NCBI GenBank assembly: GCA_902779355.1
Contig: CACZBF010000001.1
Coordinates: forward strand, 124,001-188,000
Length of the DNA: 64,000 nt
Reading direction: 5' to 3'
DNA from: an uncultured Lachnospiraceae bacterium
Lineage (GTDB): Bacteria; Bacillota; Clostridia; Lachnospirales; Lachnospiraceae
Position 1 is the stretch's first letter; the number at the start of each line of letters is the position of its first letter. The notes under the pieces were generated by a model. The model ran no database searches and was not told the DNA's origin. It saw nothing but the letters and a program-made list of their open reading frames with translations. The position numbers and the translations under genes were made by a program. Shown in pieces: positions 39,957-49,390 of the stretch.

Positions 39957-41687
39957 ATGAAAGAGAATCTGAAAAGAATGGCCGGCTACTACAGGCCATA
40001 TCTCAAAACGTTCATCCTGGATATGTGCTTTGCGTTTCTGGCATCCGCGATTAGTCTGATCATTCCGCTTGTCGTGCGCTATATCACCTCGCAGCTCCCG
40101 CTGCTTGAGACACAGGAGGCAGTCCGTCAGGTGCTGACGATCGGCCTCGTTCTGATCGTGCTCGTGCTGATCCAGTTCGGCTCCAATTACTACATCACGA
40201 ATGTCGGGCATGTGATGGGCGCCAAGATGGAATATGACATGCGCGCGGACATCTTTTCGCACTATCAGAAACTGTCGTTCGCGTTTTATGACGACCAGAA
40301 GGTCGGGCAGCTCTTAAGCCGCATCACCTCTGACCTTTTTGATATCACAGAGCTCCTGCACCACGGTCCGGAAAACCTGATGATCTCCTTCATCAAGATC
40401 ATCGGCGCCTTTGTGATCCTGATCAACATCAGCGGCTATCTGACGCTGGCTGCGTTCATCCTGGTGCCGATCATGTTCCTCTATGCCTATTATCTGAACA
40501 AAAAGATGAAACGGGCATTCTCGCAGAACCGGGCCAAGATCGCAGAGATCAACACGCAGATCGAGGACAACCTGGCAGGTATCCGCGTGGTCAAGTCCTT
40601 TGCCAATGAGGAGATCGAACGGGATAAATTCCGCGAAGGAAACGACGGCTTTCTGCAAGCGAAAAAAAACAGCTACTTTTACATGGGGTTCTTTCATTCC
40701 GGCATGACTGCCTTCACGATGCTGATCAACGTGATCGTGATCATGGTGGGCGGCGTGCTGATCGCAAAAAACATGATCCCGGTGTCGGACTTTGTCGCGT
40801 TCCTCTTGTATATCAATATCTTCACGGATCCAATCCGGACGCTGATCGATTTTACGGAGCAGTTTCAGAACGGCTACTCCGGGTTTGAGCGGTTCGTCGA
40901 GATCCTCAACATCGAGCCCGACATCAAGGACAAGCCGCATGCCGTGCCTCTGCAGAACGTCAAAGGGGATATCGTGTTTGACGATGTCTCCTTTCAATAC
41001 AACGACACCGCACACCGCGTGCTCCGCCACATCAATCTCAACATCAAAGCCGGCTCCTACGTCGCGCTCGTCGGTTCCTCCGGCGGCGGCAAGACCACCC
41101 TTTGCAGCCTGATCCCGCGCTTCTACGACGTGACTGGCGGATGCATCCGCATTGACGGCAAAGACATCCGCGATGTGACGCTCAGAAGCCTCCGCAAAAA
41201 CATCGGCATCGTGCAGCAGGACGTCTATCTGTTTGTGGGAAATGTGTTGGAAAATATCCGTTACGGCAGGCCGGATGCGACCTATGAAGAGGTGGTGGAA
41301 GCGGCAAAGCTTGCAAACGCGCATGAGTTTATCATGGAACTTCCGAACGGGTATGAAACCGATATCGGCCAGCGCGGCATCAAGCTCTCCGGCGGTCAGA
41401 AACAGCGGCTGTCGATCGCGCGTGTCTTCTTAAAGAATCCGCCAATCCTGATCTTCGACGAAGCGACCAGCGCGCTGGATAACGAAAGCGAAAGCATCGT
41501 GAAGGAGTCTCTGGAACGCCTGGCGGCCGACCGGACCACGTTTGTGATCGCGCACCGGCTTTCCACGATCAGAAATGCGCAGGAGATCATCGTCCTGACG
41601 GAAAATGGGATCGAAGAGACGGGGACACACGAAGAGCTGCTCCAGAAAAATGGAGTTTATGCAGGTTTGTATCAGTGGGCAAAATAA
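39957..41687 (+). CDS. ABC exporter half-transporter (membrane plus ATPase)
   Basis: A 576-aa protein: six membrane helices in residues 1-310, then the nucleotide-binding domain with Walker A GSSGGGKTT near 368, Q-loop GIVQQDVYLF, signature LSGGQKQRLSIARVFL near 475, Walker B ILIFDEATSALD and the switch His in FVIAHRLST. It is MsbA/LmrA-like and should work as a homodimer for lipid or drug export. A TATAGTATAGTATAC run lies upstream. It ends 3 nt from the stop of convergent sbcC. Confidence 0.95.
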   Translation: MKENLKRMAGYYRPYLKTFILDMCFAFLASAISLIIPLVVRYITSQLPLLETQEAVRQVLTIGLVLIVLVLIQFGSNYYITNVGHVMGAKMEYDMRADIFSHYQKLSFAFYDDQKVGQLLSRITSDLFDITELLHHGPENLMISFIKIIGAFVILINISGYLTLAAFILVPIMFLYAYYLNKKMKRAFSQNRAKIAEINTQIEDNLAGIRVVKSFANEEIERDKFREGNDGFLQAKKNSYFYMGFFHSGMTAFTMLINVIVIMVGGVLIAKNMIPVSDFVAFLLYINIFTDPIRTLIDFTEQFQNGYSGFERFVEILNIEPDIKDKPHAVPLQNVKGDIVFDDVSFQYNDTAHRVLRHINLNIKAGSYVALVGSSGGGKTTLCSLIPRFYDVTGGCIRIDGKDIRDVTLRSLRKNIGIVQQDVYLFVGNVLENIRYGRPDATYEEVVEAAKLANAHEFIMELPNGYETDIGQRGIKLSGGQKQRLSIARVFLKNPPILIFDEATSALDNESESIVKESLERLAADRTTFVIAHRLSTIRNAQEIIVLTENGIEETGTHEELLQKNGVYAGLYQWAK

Positions 41688-41690
41688 ACG

Positions 41691-44459
41691 CTAAACAACA
41701 ATCCGGACGGCACTGCCTCCACTCCGGTCTTTCGTCACGACCACCTGCTTCTCAATCCGTTCTTTTAAGTCGGCAACATGTGAGATGATCCCGACGAGTT
41801 TGTTTCCCTCCGTCAATCCCGCGAGCGCGCGATAGGCGAGGTCTAATGTCTCCGGGTCAAGCGACCCGAAACCCTCATCCACAAACAACGTGTCAAGCCG
41901 GATGCCGCCGGCAGACGACTGCACCTCATCGGACAAGCCAAGCGCCAGTGACAGCGATGCCATAAACGACTCGCCGCCGGACAGCGTCTTGACGCTGCGT
42001 TCCGACCCGTTATAATGATCGATCACGGCGAGGTCCAGGCCGCTCTGGCTCTTCGTGTTTGCGGCCACTTTCACGCGCACGAGCTCATACTGGCCGGATG
42101 ACATCGTCATCAGGCGAAGGTTCGCGCGTCGGATGATCCGGTCGAAATAGGTCATCTGGATATACGTCTCCAGCATGACCTTCTCCTTTCCGGACAGTTT
42201 CCCGTTTGCGGTGTCCGATAAAGCTCTCATCCACTGCAGCCGTTCTTCGTCCTTTTGCATAAGTGCGTACTTCGCCTCGATCTGCTTTTTGATCTCCTCA
42301 TTCGCCTTGATGCGGGATGTGACGGCGTTCGTTTTTTCGATACACGCATTCTGCGCTTCGTTCAGTTGCTGCTGCTTTTCTTTTTCGCCTGTGACATCTG
42401 CAGCCTTGCTCTCCTCGATCGTCTTTTTGTGCGCCTGTATTTCCGCTTCCAATGCGGTGATCCGCTCTTTTTGCGCGGTCACTTCCTGCTGCGCTTTCTC
42501 AAACGTATCCTGCAACGCCTTTGCCATTCCAAGCGCTTCCTGCTTCTTTGTCTCCGCTTCCTGTTTGTCGCGAAATTGCAGGTTCTTCTTTACGGCTTCC
42601 AGGTTTTCTCTCTTCTCTTTCAGGGCTGCGATCCCTGCGGCGATCTCTGCCTTCAGCGTCTCCAGTTTCGCCGCCTCGTTTTCCGTCTCTTTTTCCAGCG
42701 CCGGGATCTGTGCTTCGAGTTCCTGCTTCCGCTGCTCCTGCTGCTGTGCTTTTTGCAGCGCTTCTTCTGCAGCTTCCCGCTGTTTCCTGCAGTCCTCCGT
42801 GATGGAAGACAGCGCCTCCTCTGCTTTTTTCAGATCCTCTTCCTGCAGCAATTTGACGCTCTGCTTTTTCAGCTGTTCTTCTGTTTTTTCCAGACTGCTC
42901 TTCTTGGCGCCGGCCGCCTGTGCGCTCTTTTCCCGCGTCTCTCTCGCCTGCCCGGCCTTTTCTTTTGCCGCATCGAGTTCCTGCTCGGTCGGCATCGCAA
43001 CCGTCGTCTCTGCGGGCTTTGGATGCGTGGTTGATCCGCAGACGGGACAAGGAGTCCCTTCCTTCAGTTTGGACGCCAAAATCCCTGCCTGGCCGTCCCG
43101 GAAGGTCTGTTCCATTTCTTCATACAAGCGGTTCTGCGCGAGGAAATTCGCATCCTTTTTCTGATAGTCTTCCTGCAGACGGACAAGTGCCGCTTCCTCT
43201 TTCCGGTACGCTTCCAGTGCTTCCGCAAAATCTTTCACGGAGGCTTCGCGTTCTTTGGTCTGCTGCAGGATCGCTTTCTGCTTCTCGATCTCGGCACCGG
43301 CATCCCGGATTCCGTTCTGTTCTTCCTTCAGCGCGCTGATCTTCGCCTTCTTTTCTGTCAGCGCTTTTTCCTTTGTCTCCTGCTCTTTCGCTTGCTGCGC
43401 GCTCTGCTCCTCAACCGCTTCGATCTCAGCCTGCAGCTTTCCGGCACGGTCATAGTCCGGCAGCGCCGCGTCGATCTTTGCGGCCGTATTCTCGAGATCT
43501 GTCTTCCCCTGCAGTGCCTCTTTGGCTTTTTCGAAGGCCTCCCGGCAGGAAGCAGTCTTCGGCTGTTCAACCTGCAGACTCTCCTGCGCTTTCGCAAGCG
43601 CTTCCTTTGTTTTCGCAAGCGACTCCGCCGCACCGATCGCAGCGTTTACTTTTTCAAGCGTGCCGTTGATCTCCGACAGTTCCTTATCCAGACGGTCCTT
43701 TTCCTCCTGATCCCTTGCGAGCAGACGCTCCAGCAGCGTCAGAACCTCCGCGGTCAGGCGGTTTCCCTTTTTCGCCTCGTTTACTTCTTCTCCGAGCGCA
43801 TCGTCCTCACCCGCGCGGATCCCTGCGATATACTGTGTCACGCTCTTTTTCCCGTCCTCCACAAGCCCGTAGAGCTGCTTCTGCTCTGCATCGAGCTTCG
43901 TCTGCAGCTGCTGGTACTGCTGCGTATGAAACAGCTTTCGAAAGATCTCGGTCCTGCTCTTCGTGTCCGCAAACAGGAGTTTCAGAAAATCGCCCTGCGC
44001 GAGCATCGCGATCTGGGAGAACTGTTCTTTGTTGACGCCGAGCAATTCCTCCACGGCCTTCGTCACGTTATTGACCTTCGTGATCACGCTGCCGTCGGGC
44101 ATGGTCAGCGTCGCATCCGCCGGCTGCTTTGTATGCGTGTCCTGTTTGCGTTTGTTCGTGCGCATATACTCCGGATTGCGCCGGACCTGATAGGTCTTGC
44201 CGGCATGGGAAAAAACCAGCTCCACTTCCGTCGGAACATCATCCGCCGCATACTGTGAGCGGAACATCCCGGGGTCTCTGTTCGGACCGCTGGCTTCCCC
44301 GTACAGGGCAAAACAGATCGCATCAAAAAGCGTCGTTTTCCCCGCGCCGGTATCCCCGGTGATCAGGTACAGTCCCTGCTCTCCGAGGTCACTCATCGCG
44401 ATCTCCGTCACAGCCGCATATGGACCGAATGCGGACAATTTCAAATGCAAAGGTCTCAT
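41691..44459 (-). CDS. sbcC: Exonuclease subunit SbcC (Rad50-like)
   Basis: A 922-aa SMC-like ATPase. Walker A GDTGAGKTTLFDAICF lies at residues 35-50; two long coiled coils flank the zinc hook GTPCPVCGSTTHP near 475; the C-terminal lobe has LSGGESFMASLSLALGL and Walker B LDTLFVDEGFGSLD. With SbcD it opens hairpin and blocked DNA ends during repair. The coding strand is strongly G/A-rich in the coiled coil, which produces many spurious frames. It starts 4 nt after the sbcD stop. Confidence 0.96.
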   Translation of the reverse strand: MRPLHLKLSAFGPYAAVTEIAMSDLGEQGLYLITGDTGAGKTTLFDAICFALYGEASGPNRDPGMFRSQYAADDVPTEVELVFSHAGKTYQVRRNPEYMRTNKRKQDTHTKQPADATLTMPDGSVITKVNNVTKAVEELLGVNKEQFSQIAMLAQGDFLKLLFADTKSRTEIFRKLFHTQQYQQLQTKLDAEQKQLYGLVEDGKKSVTQYIAGIRAGEDDALGEEVNEAKKGNRLTAEVLTLLERLLARDQEEKDRLDKELSEINGTLEKVNAAIGAAESLAKTKEALAKAQESLQVEQPKTASCREAFEKAKEALQGKTDLENTAAKIDAALPDYDRAGKLQAEIEAVEEQSAQQAKEQETKEKALTEKKAKISALKEEQNGIRDAGAEIEKQKAILQQTKEREASVKDFAEALEAYRKEEAALVRLQEDYQKKDANFLAQNRLYEEMEQTFRDGQAGILASKLKEGTPCPVCGSTTHPKPAETTVAMPTEQELDAAKEKAGQARETREKSAQAAGAKKSSLEKTEEQLKKQSVKLLQEEDLKKAEEALSSITEDCRKQREAAEEALQKAQQQEQRKQELEAQIPALEKETENEAAKLETLKAEIAAGIAALKEKRENLEAVKKNLQFRDKQEAETKKQEALGMAKALQDTFEKAQQEVTAQKERITALEAEIQAHKKTIEESKAADVTGEKEKQQQLNEAQNACIEKTNAVTSRIKANEEIKKQIEAKYALMQKDEERLQWMRALSDTANGKLSGKEKVMLETYIQMTYFDRIIRRANLRLMTMSSGQYELVRVKVAANTKSQSGLDLAVIDHYNGSERSVKTLSGGESFMASLSLALGLSDEVQSSAGGIRLDTLFVDEGFGSLDPETLDLAYRALAGLTEGNKLVGIISHVADLKERIEKQVVVTKDRSGGSAVRIVV

Positions 44460-44462
44460 GTG

Positions 44463-45593
44463 CTAACTCCCCCAGACAGATGCAATGCAGGACACGGCAA
44501 ATGCCTTTTGCTCTTCACTCATGGCTGCATTGTTCTGTTTCTCGTAAAACTCTTCAAAAAGATCGATCGGCGATTTCGCTTCCAGCTCCTCGATCTCCGT
44601 CACTTCCCGTTGCTCCCTGGTCCGCTTGTTGTCGTAGGTCAGCTTCATCAGGTTCGGATAGACCACGCGCAGTTTCGCGGCCGCATCCACCACGTCGTTC
44701 TCGTCCGTCAGCACGGCGTGGATGTAGTCGTCCGTGCGCGTGTTTTCATAGTTCTCTTTTGCCGTAAGGGCCTCATACGTCCCTTTGATCTCGCGCAGGT
44801 CATGGAGCGGTGTCAGCGGGATCTCATCGATCCTGATCTGCCCCTTCCCTTCGATCGTCACGACCGTGATCGATTTCTGATGATCCTTTTCGGAAAAAGA
44901 ATATTTGAGCGGCGTGCCGCAATAACGCACGGTGTCCCTGCCGATCTTCTGCTTGCCGTGGAGATGCCCGAGCGCCACATAGTCAAAACCGTCAAACACA
45001 GACGCATCCACGTTGTCCAGACCGCCCACCACGATCTCTTCCGAGTCGCAGGTCGTCGCACCCGTCACAAACTGGTGTGCGATGAGGAGGTTCACTTCCT
45101 TCGGATCAAGCGCCATCCGGCTGATCGCAACACGGCATGCATCCGTATAGTCGTTAATCTCCTCCTCCGGAAACAAGGCTTTCACCACCGCCGGCTTCAG
45201 GAACGGCAGCAGATGGATCCGGACGTTGACGTCTCCGTCCGAGAGCAGATAGGATTCCGCCGTCCCGTCATACACCCGCGACAGACGGATCCCCGTTGCA
45301 CCAACAAGCGCCCCATGGTCGGAAAAACGCACCGCAGAGTCATGGTTGCCGCTGATCGCAAAAACCGGCATTTTCAATTCCGCCATGCGGATGAGAAAGT
45401 CATCCCACAGTTTCATCGCATCCTCAGAAGGCACGGTCCTGTCATAGACGTCCCCTGCGATCAGAACGGCATCCGGTTTCTCTTCGCGGATGATATCTGT
45501 GATCTCATGTAAGATGTATGCCTGGTCCTCGATCAGGGAAAATTCGTTCAGGCGTTTGCCGAGATGAAGATCCGATAAATGAAAAAGTTTCAT
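44463..45593 (-). CDS. sbcD: Exonuclease subunit SbcD (Mre11-like)
   Basis: A 376-aa metallophosphoesterase nuclease. Motifs: LFHLSDLHLGKRLNEF at the start, LIAGDVYDRTVPSE near 50, FAISGNHDSAVRF near 85, LIAHQFVTGA near 165 and YVALGHLHGKQK near 205. The ATG at 45593 overlaps the stop of the EamA gene as ATGA; a longer frame to 45716 has no support. Works as a complex with SbcC. Confidence 0.96.
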   Translation of the reverse strand: MKLFHLSDLHLGKRLNEFSLIEDQAYILHEITDIIREEKPDAVLIAGDVYDRTVPSEDAMKLWDDFLIRMAELKMPVFAISGNHDSAVRFSDHGALVGATGIRLSRVYDGTAESYLLSDGDVNVRIHLLPFLKPAVVKALFPEEEINDYTDACRVAISRMALDPKEVNLLIAHQFVTGATTCDSEEIVVGGLDNVDASVFDGFDYVALGHLHGKQKIGRDTVRYCGTPLKYSFSEKDHQKSITVVTIEGKGQIRIDEIPLTPLHDLREIKGTYEALTAKENYENTRTDDYIHAVLTDENDVVDAAAKLRVVYPNLMKLTYDNKRTREQREVTEIEELEAKSPIDLFEEFYEKQNNAAMSEEQKAFAVSCIASVWGS

Positions 45594-46525
45594 GTACGCA
45601 CCTCTTTTCTCTCTGCGAGCTGGGCGATGAGGATCGCCACAAACATCAGCGCGCAGCCGATCAGCTGTCTCACCGTCAGCGTCTCGCCAAGTAGCAGCCA
45701 CCCGCCGAGCACGCAAAAGACCGCTTCAAAACTCATCATGAGGGAAGCCAGCGTCGGCGGGACGTTTTTCTGTCCGACGATCTGCAAGGTATATGCCACC
45801 CCGCAGGAAAGGATGCCTGCATAGAGCACGGACCCAAGGGCTTCCGGCGTCAGGAAGGCAGAGATCCCCTCAGCCCAATACTGCCGTTCAAAAAGAAGCG
45901 CCGGGATCCCGGAAAGAATGCCGCAGATCAAGAACTCCATCATCGCAAGCTGCACCGCATGGAGCGCGTCGGCGTCGTCTCCCATAAAACGATCTACGCA
46001 AAGGATCTGCACCGCAAAGCAGAACGCGGAAAGGAGCAGCAGGATATCCGGCCACGAAAGTGACGCAGCCTCAGAGATACTGATGAGGTAGATCCCGGCC
46101 AGCGCCAGCACGACGGCAAGCCAGGTTGCTTTCGGGCATTTCCGCCCGAAGAGGATCCCGATGATCGGTACGAGCACGAGATAGAATGCCGTGATAAACC
46201 CGGCTTTTCCGGCGCTACGCCCGTAGGTGATCCCCATCTGCTGAAGATTTGTTGCGACAAAAAGCAGGAAGCCGATGACAGCTCCCTGCAGGATGACTTG
46301 TTTGCGCGTATCTTTGCTGCGCGGTTTTTTCCCGGCACGGCCTGTACCTGCGCGCCCCATAACAAGGATCACGGGCAGCAGGACCAATGCGCCGATCAGA
46401 TTTCGGATGGAATTGAAGGTGAACGGGCCGATGGCGTCCCCGCCGGCTGCCTGGGCCACAAATGCGAAACCCCAGATCGCCGCCGTCAGGAGCAGCACCA
46501 GCGAATACCTCATTGTTTTGGACAT
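45590..46525 (-). CDS. EamA/DMT-family transporter
   Basis: A 311-aa protein with ten hydrophobic helices and the EamA double repeat: AIWGFAFVAQAAGGDAIGPF near the start and SCGVAYTLQIVGQKNVPPTL near 245. The FVAQ..G...P..F pattern is typical of drug/metabolite exporters. It overlaps sbcD by ATGA and follows the ABC ATPase gene by 11 nt, so one transcript may cover glutamine-type ABC, EamA and sbcDC. Confidence 0.93.
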   Translation of the reverse strand: MSKTMRYSLVLLLTAAIWGFAFVAQAAGGDAIGPFTFNSIRNLIGALVLLPVILVMGRAGTGRAGKKPRSKDTRKQVILQGAVIGFLLFVATNLQQMGITYGRSAGKAGFITAFYLVLVPIIGILFGRKCPKATWLAVVLALAGIYLISISEAASLSWPDILLLLSAFCFAVQILCVDRFMGDDADALHAVQLAMMEFLICGILSGIPALLFERQYWAEGISAFLTPEALGSVLYAGILSCGVAYTLQIVGQKNVPPTLASLMMSFEAVFCVLGGWLLLGETLTVRQLIGCALMFVAILIAQLAERKEVRT

Positions 46526-46536
46526 TGCAAAACCTC

Positions 46537-47316
46537 TCAGGCCTCCAGAACGGCGTTCAGAAAGCTCTTTGTTCTTTCCACCTGCGGGTTTGTAAAGATC
46601 TGTTCCGGCGTGCCCTCTTCCGCGATGATACCGTCCGCCATAAAGAGCACACGATCCGCCACTTCTCTCGCAAATCCCATTTCATGCGTGACGACAAGCA
46701 TCGTCATGCCGTCGTCTGCAAGTTCTTTCATGACGTTCAGCACGTCGCCGACGAGCTCCGGATCGAGCGCGGAGGTCGGCTCGTCAAACAGCATGATCTC
46801 CGGATTCATCGCAAGCGCCCTGGCAATCGCCACGCGCTGCTGCTGGCCGCCGGAAAGCCGGCTCGGATATTCGTCCGCCTTATCGGCCAGGCCGACGCGC
46901 GTCAGCAGTTCCATCGCATGCGCTTTGCCTTCTTCCTTCTTTTTCTTTCTGACCACGACAGGCGCCTCGTAGACGTTTTGCAGCACGGTCATATGCGGGA
47001 ACAGATTGAACCGCTGGAAAACCATGCCCATCTCGAGCAGCAGCTCCTGCTGCTTTTCGTGCGGGAGTCTGTCCACGGTATGGTCCTTTTCGCGATGCAA
47101 AAACAGCTCGTCCCGGATGAAGATCTTGCCGCTGGTGATCTTTTCCAACTGGTTTAGCGAACGGAGAAAGGTCGACTTCCCGGCGCCGCTCGGACCGATG
47201 ATGCAGATCACTTCTCCTTTTTTCACGGAAAGATTGATGTCCTTTAAGACCTCCAGCTTTCCGAAGTGTTTGCTGACATGTTCGGTTTTGAGAATGTATT
47301 CGTAGTTTTCGCTCAC
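46537..47316 (-). CDS. Polar amino-acid ABC transporter ATPase (GlnQ-like)
   Basis: A 259-aa ATPase with Walker [16 protein letters not shown] near residue 42, signature [20 protein letters not shown] near 148, Walker [17 protein letters not shown] and the switch His in [15 protein letters not shown]. The [11 protein letters not shown]..GxVL and THEM.FA patterns mark the PAAT amino-acid group. It is the last gene of the binding protein-permease-ATPase set. Confidence 0.95.
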   Translation of the reverse strand: MSENYEYILKTEHVSKHFGKLEVLKDINLSVKKGEVICIIGPSGAGKSTFLRSLNQLEKITSGKIFIRDELFLHREKDHTVDRLPHEKQQELLLEMGMVFQRFNLFPHMTVLQNVYEAPVVVRKKKKEEGKAHAMELLTRVGLADKADEYPSRLSGGQQQRVAIARALAMNPEIMLFDEPTSALDPELVGDVLNVMKELADDGMTMLVVTHEMGFAREVADRVLFMADGIIAEEGTPEQIFTNPQVERTKSFLNAVLEA

Positions 47317-47327
47317 AGCCGTCTCCC

Positions 47328-48338
47328 TTACTCATAAACCGAGAAACGCTTCTCGATCTTGTTGAAGATGAACCCGAAGAACGCCGTGATGACCAGATAG
47401 ATCACAAGCGCCGGGATAAATACGAGGTACGACCCTTCGGAGGTCATGATGTTTTTGGAGATCGTGGTGATATCCATCAGCGAGATCGCAAAAACAAGAG
47501 ACGCGTCTTTCAGGATCATGATGAACTCATTGCTGACGTTCGGGATCATACGACGGATGGACTGCGGGACGATGATCAGCCCCATGGTCTGTCCGTATGT
47601 CATGCCGAGCGCTTTCGCCGCCTCATACTGCCCCTTATCGATGGACTGGATCGCGCTTCGGACGATCTCCGCACAGTACGCGCCGGAATTCAGCGCAAAT
47701 GCGATCAGCGCCGCCGTGAACGCACCCTTATACACCGCCTCCGCATCCGAGGCCGGAAAGATGTCTCTCCAGGCGAAGCCGAAGATCCCGGGGACCGTAA
47801 AATAGACCACGAACAGCTGGATCAACAGCGGGGTCCCGCGGAAAAAGAAAATATAGCCGCTCGAGATCCCGGACAGGATCTTGTTCTTGCTGATCTTGCC
47901 AAGCGCAAGGACTGTGCCGAGCAGCAGACCGAAAATAACCGTCAGCGTCGTCAGCAGGATCGTCAGCTTCGCGCCGTGCATCAGGTTCTCGCCGCACCCC
48001 AGCATCCGGTAGGTGTAGTTCACCATCTGCCCCACGACCTTCATCGGGCCTTCGTCCGCCGGATACACGTTTCTGACAAACCCGACATAATGCTCGCTGA
48101 TCTCCTGCGCGCCGGATGTGGAAAGGGACAGGTAGTTGACAACGATCAGACTCTCATACGTCACGGTCACCCGCTTCCGGGTCCTCGTCGCATCCTCCCG
48201 GATCATCTTCTGCATCTCGGGCGATGCGCAGGAAAGCATCTCCTGCTCTGTCGGTTTTAACGCGCCGAGCACGATGACCACGACCACAATGATCGCGATC
48301 ACGATGATCGGCTTTTTGTATTTTTTCAAAAATTTCAT
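47328..48338 (-). CDS. Polar amino-acid ABC permease with N-terminal extension
   Basis: A 336-aa permease. The canonical domain starts near residue 120: [37 protein letters not shown] and the EAA loop [20 protein letters not shown] near 250. Residues 1-115 are extra: one membrane helix ([18 protein letters not shown]) and about 85 residues likely outside the membrane ([20 protein letters not shown]). Usual GlnP/HisM-type permeases are 215-240 aa, so the extension is unusual; it may help hold substrate-binding protein. Confidence 0.92.
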   Translation of the reverse strand: MKFLKKYKKPIIVIAIIVVVVIVLGALKPTEQEMLSCASPEMQKMIREDATRTRKRVTVTYESLIVVNYLSLSTSGAQEISEHYVGFVRNVYPADEGPMKVVGQMVNYTYRMLGCGENLMHGAKLTILLTTLTVIFGLLLGTVLALGKISKNKILSGISSGYIFFFRGTPLLIQLFVVYFTVPGIFGFAWRDIFPASDAEAVYKGAFTAALIAFALNSGAYCAEIVRSAIQSIDKGQYEAAKALGMTYGQTMGLIIVPQSIRRMIPNVSNEFIMILKDASLVFAISLMDITTISKNIMTSEGSYLVFIPALVIYLVITAFFGFIFNKIEKRFSVYE

Positions 48339-48371
48339 GTCTCTTCTCCGGTTTCTGTGATACGCAGCAGA

Positions 48372-49274
48372 TTACTCCGCAGCCGATCCGAACCAGTAGT
48401 CATAGCATTCCTGGATATAGCCTTCGCTTTCGAGTTCTTTCAGGGCCTGGTTGATCGCCGTCTGAAGTCCCGTATTGTCCTTTGCCATCGCGATACCAAA
48501 CTGCTCTGCCTCTGCCTGATCCTCATAAGCGATCTTGAATGCGTCAGAGCTGTTGATGAAGCCGTCTGCAACGGTGCTGTCCACCACAACCGCATCGACC
48601 TCGCCGTTCTCCAACTGGGTGAAGCAGCTCGTGATCTTCTCATTGGCAACGATCTGGATATCGATCGTCCCGGTGGATTTGTAATCGCTCATCAGAATAT
48701 CGGAGGTCGTCTCCTTCTGCAGCGCGATGGTCATCCCGTCCAGGTCGTTGAAGGATTCGATCTTCTGGTCGGAATCCGCCGGCAGCACGACTGCCTGATA
48801 GTTGTTGATATACGGGTCGGAAAAGAGCATCGTCTCTTTCCGCTCAGGGGTAATGGTAACTGCGGAGCAAGCCACGTCATAGTTCACGCCGATCCCTGCG
48901 AAAATGCCATCCCATGCGGTATTGATGATGTTCACGTCGAGCCCGAGCTTGTCCGCAACTGCGGTAATGATATCAATGTCATAGCCGATCGGGGTCGTCC
49001 CGTCCTCTGCGAAATCTTCAAACGGCGGATATCCTACTTCGGCGCCGACATTGAGTACGCCTTCCGTCAGGAATTTTGCATCGCCAAGGTCGATCGTTGC
49101 TCCTGCCGCATCTGCCGTATCCGTCGCAGCTGAAGTATCGGTTGCAACTGCTGCATCTGTTGCAGCTGCATCTGTTGCAGCGCCCGACGCATCAGCCGGC
49201 TTAGCAGCACCGCAGGCAGTCATCGAAACCAGCATCCCTGCCGCACAAAGAATTGCCATCACTTTCTTTTTCAT
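48372..49274 (-). CDS. Amino-acid ABC transporter substrate-binding lipoprotein
   Basis: A 300-aa protein: lipoprotein signal LCAAGMLVSMTAC (lipid Cys near residue 21), an Ala/Thr/Asp-rich linker to about 60, and a type II periplasmic-binding fold with LNVGAEVGYPPFEDFAEDGT, GYDIDIITAVADKLGLDVN and AWDGIFAGIGVNYD. The first domain matches polar amino-acid binding proteins. Start 49274 follows GAGAGGAG; the longer frame to 49400 crosses the terminator of the upstream gene. Feeds the permease 33 nt downstream. Confidence 0.94.
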   Translation of the reverse strand: MKKKVMAILCAAGMLVSMTACGAAKPADASGAATDAAATDAAVATDTSAATDTADAAGATIDLGDAKFLTEGVLNVGAEVGYPPFEDFAEDGTTPIGYDIDIITAVADKLGLDVNIINTAWDGIFAGIGVNYDVACSAVTITPERKETMLFSDPYINNYQAVVLPADSDQKIESFNDLDGMTIALQKETTSDILMSDYKSTGTIDIQIVANEKITSCFTQLENGEVDAVVVDSTVADGFINSSDAFKIAYEDQAEAEQFGIAMAKDNTGLQTAINQALKELESEGYIQECYDYWFGSAAE

Positions 49275-49304
49275 AACGTTCACTCCTCTCTTTCCTGTGA
49301 AAGA

Positions 49305-49337
49305 CAAAGGAGCAGAGCCTAAGCTCCGCTCCTTTGC
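49305..49337 (-). terminator. Hairpin terminator of the calpain-like gene
   Basis: AAAGGAGCGGAGCTTAGG and CTCTGCTCCTTT form a strong stem on the minus strand, followed by a T-rich stretch. It separates the 1402-aa gene from the amino-acid transporter genes. Confidence 0.7.
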
Positions 49338-49390
49338 TTGACCGCTTAACCGTTTATGACTATAGCACAAAAAAACGCTTTCCGTCAATC

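Noticed and set aside
42255..43034. Long plus-strand frames opposite sbcC
   Set aside because: They arise from the purine-rich coiled-coil coding strand and give Leu/Phe/Cys-rich nonsense.
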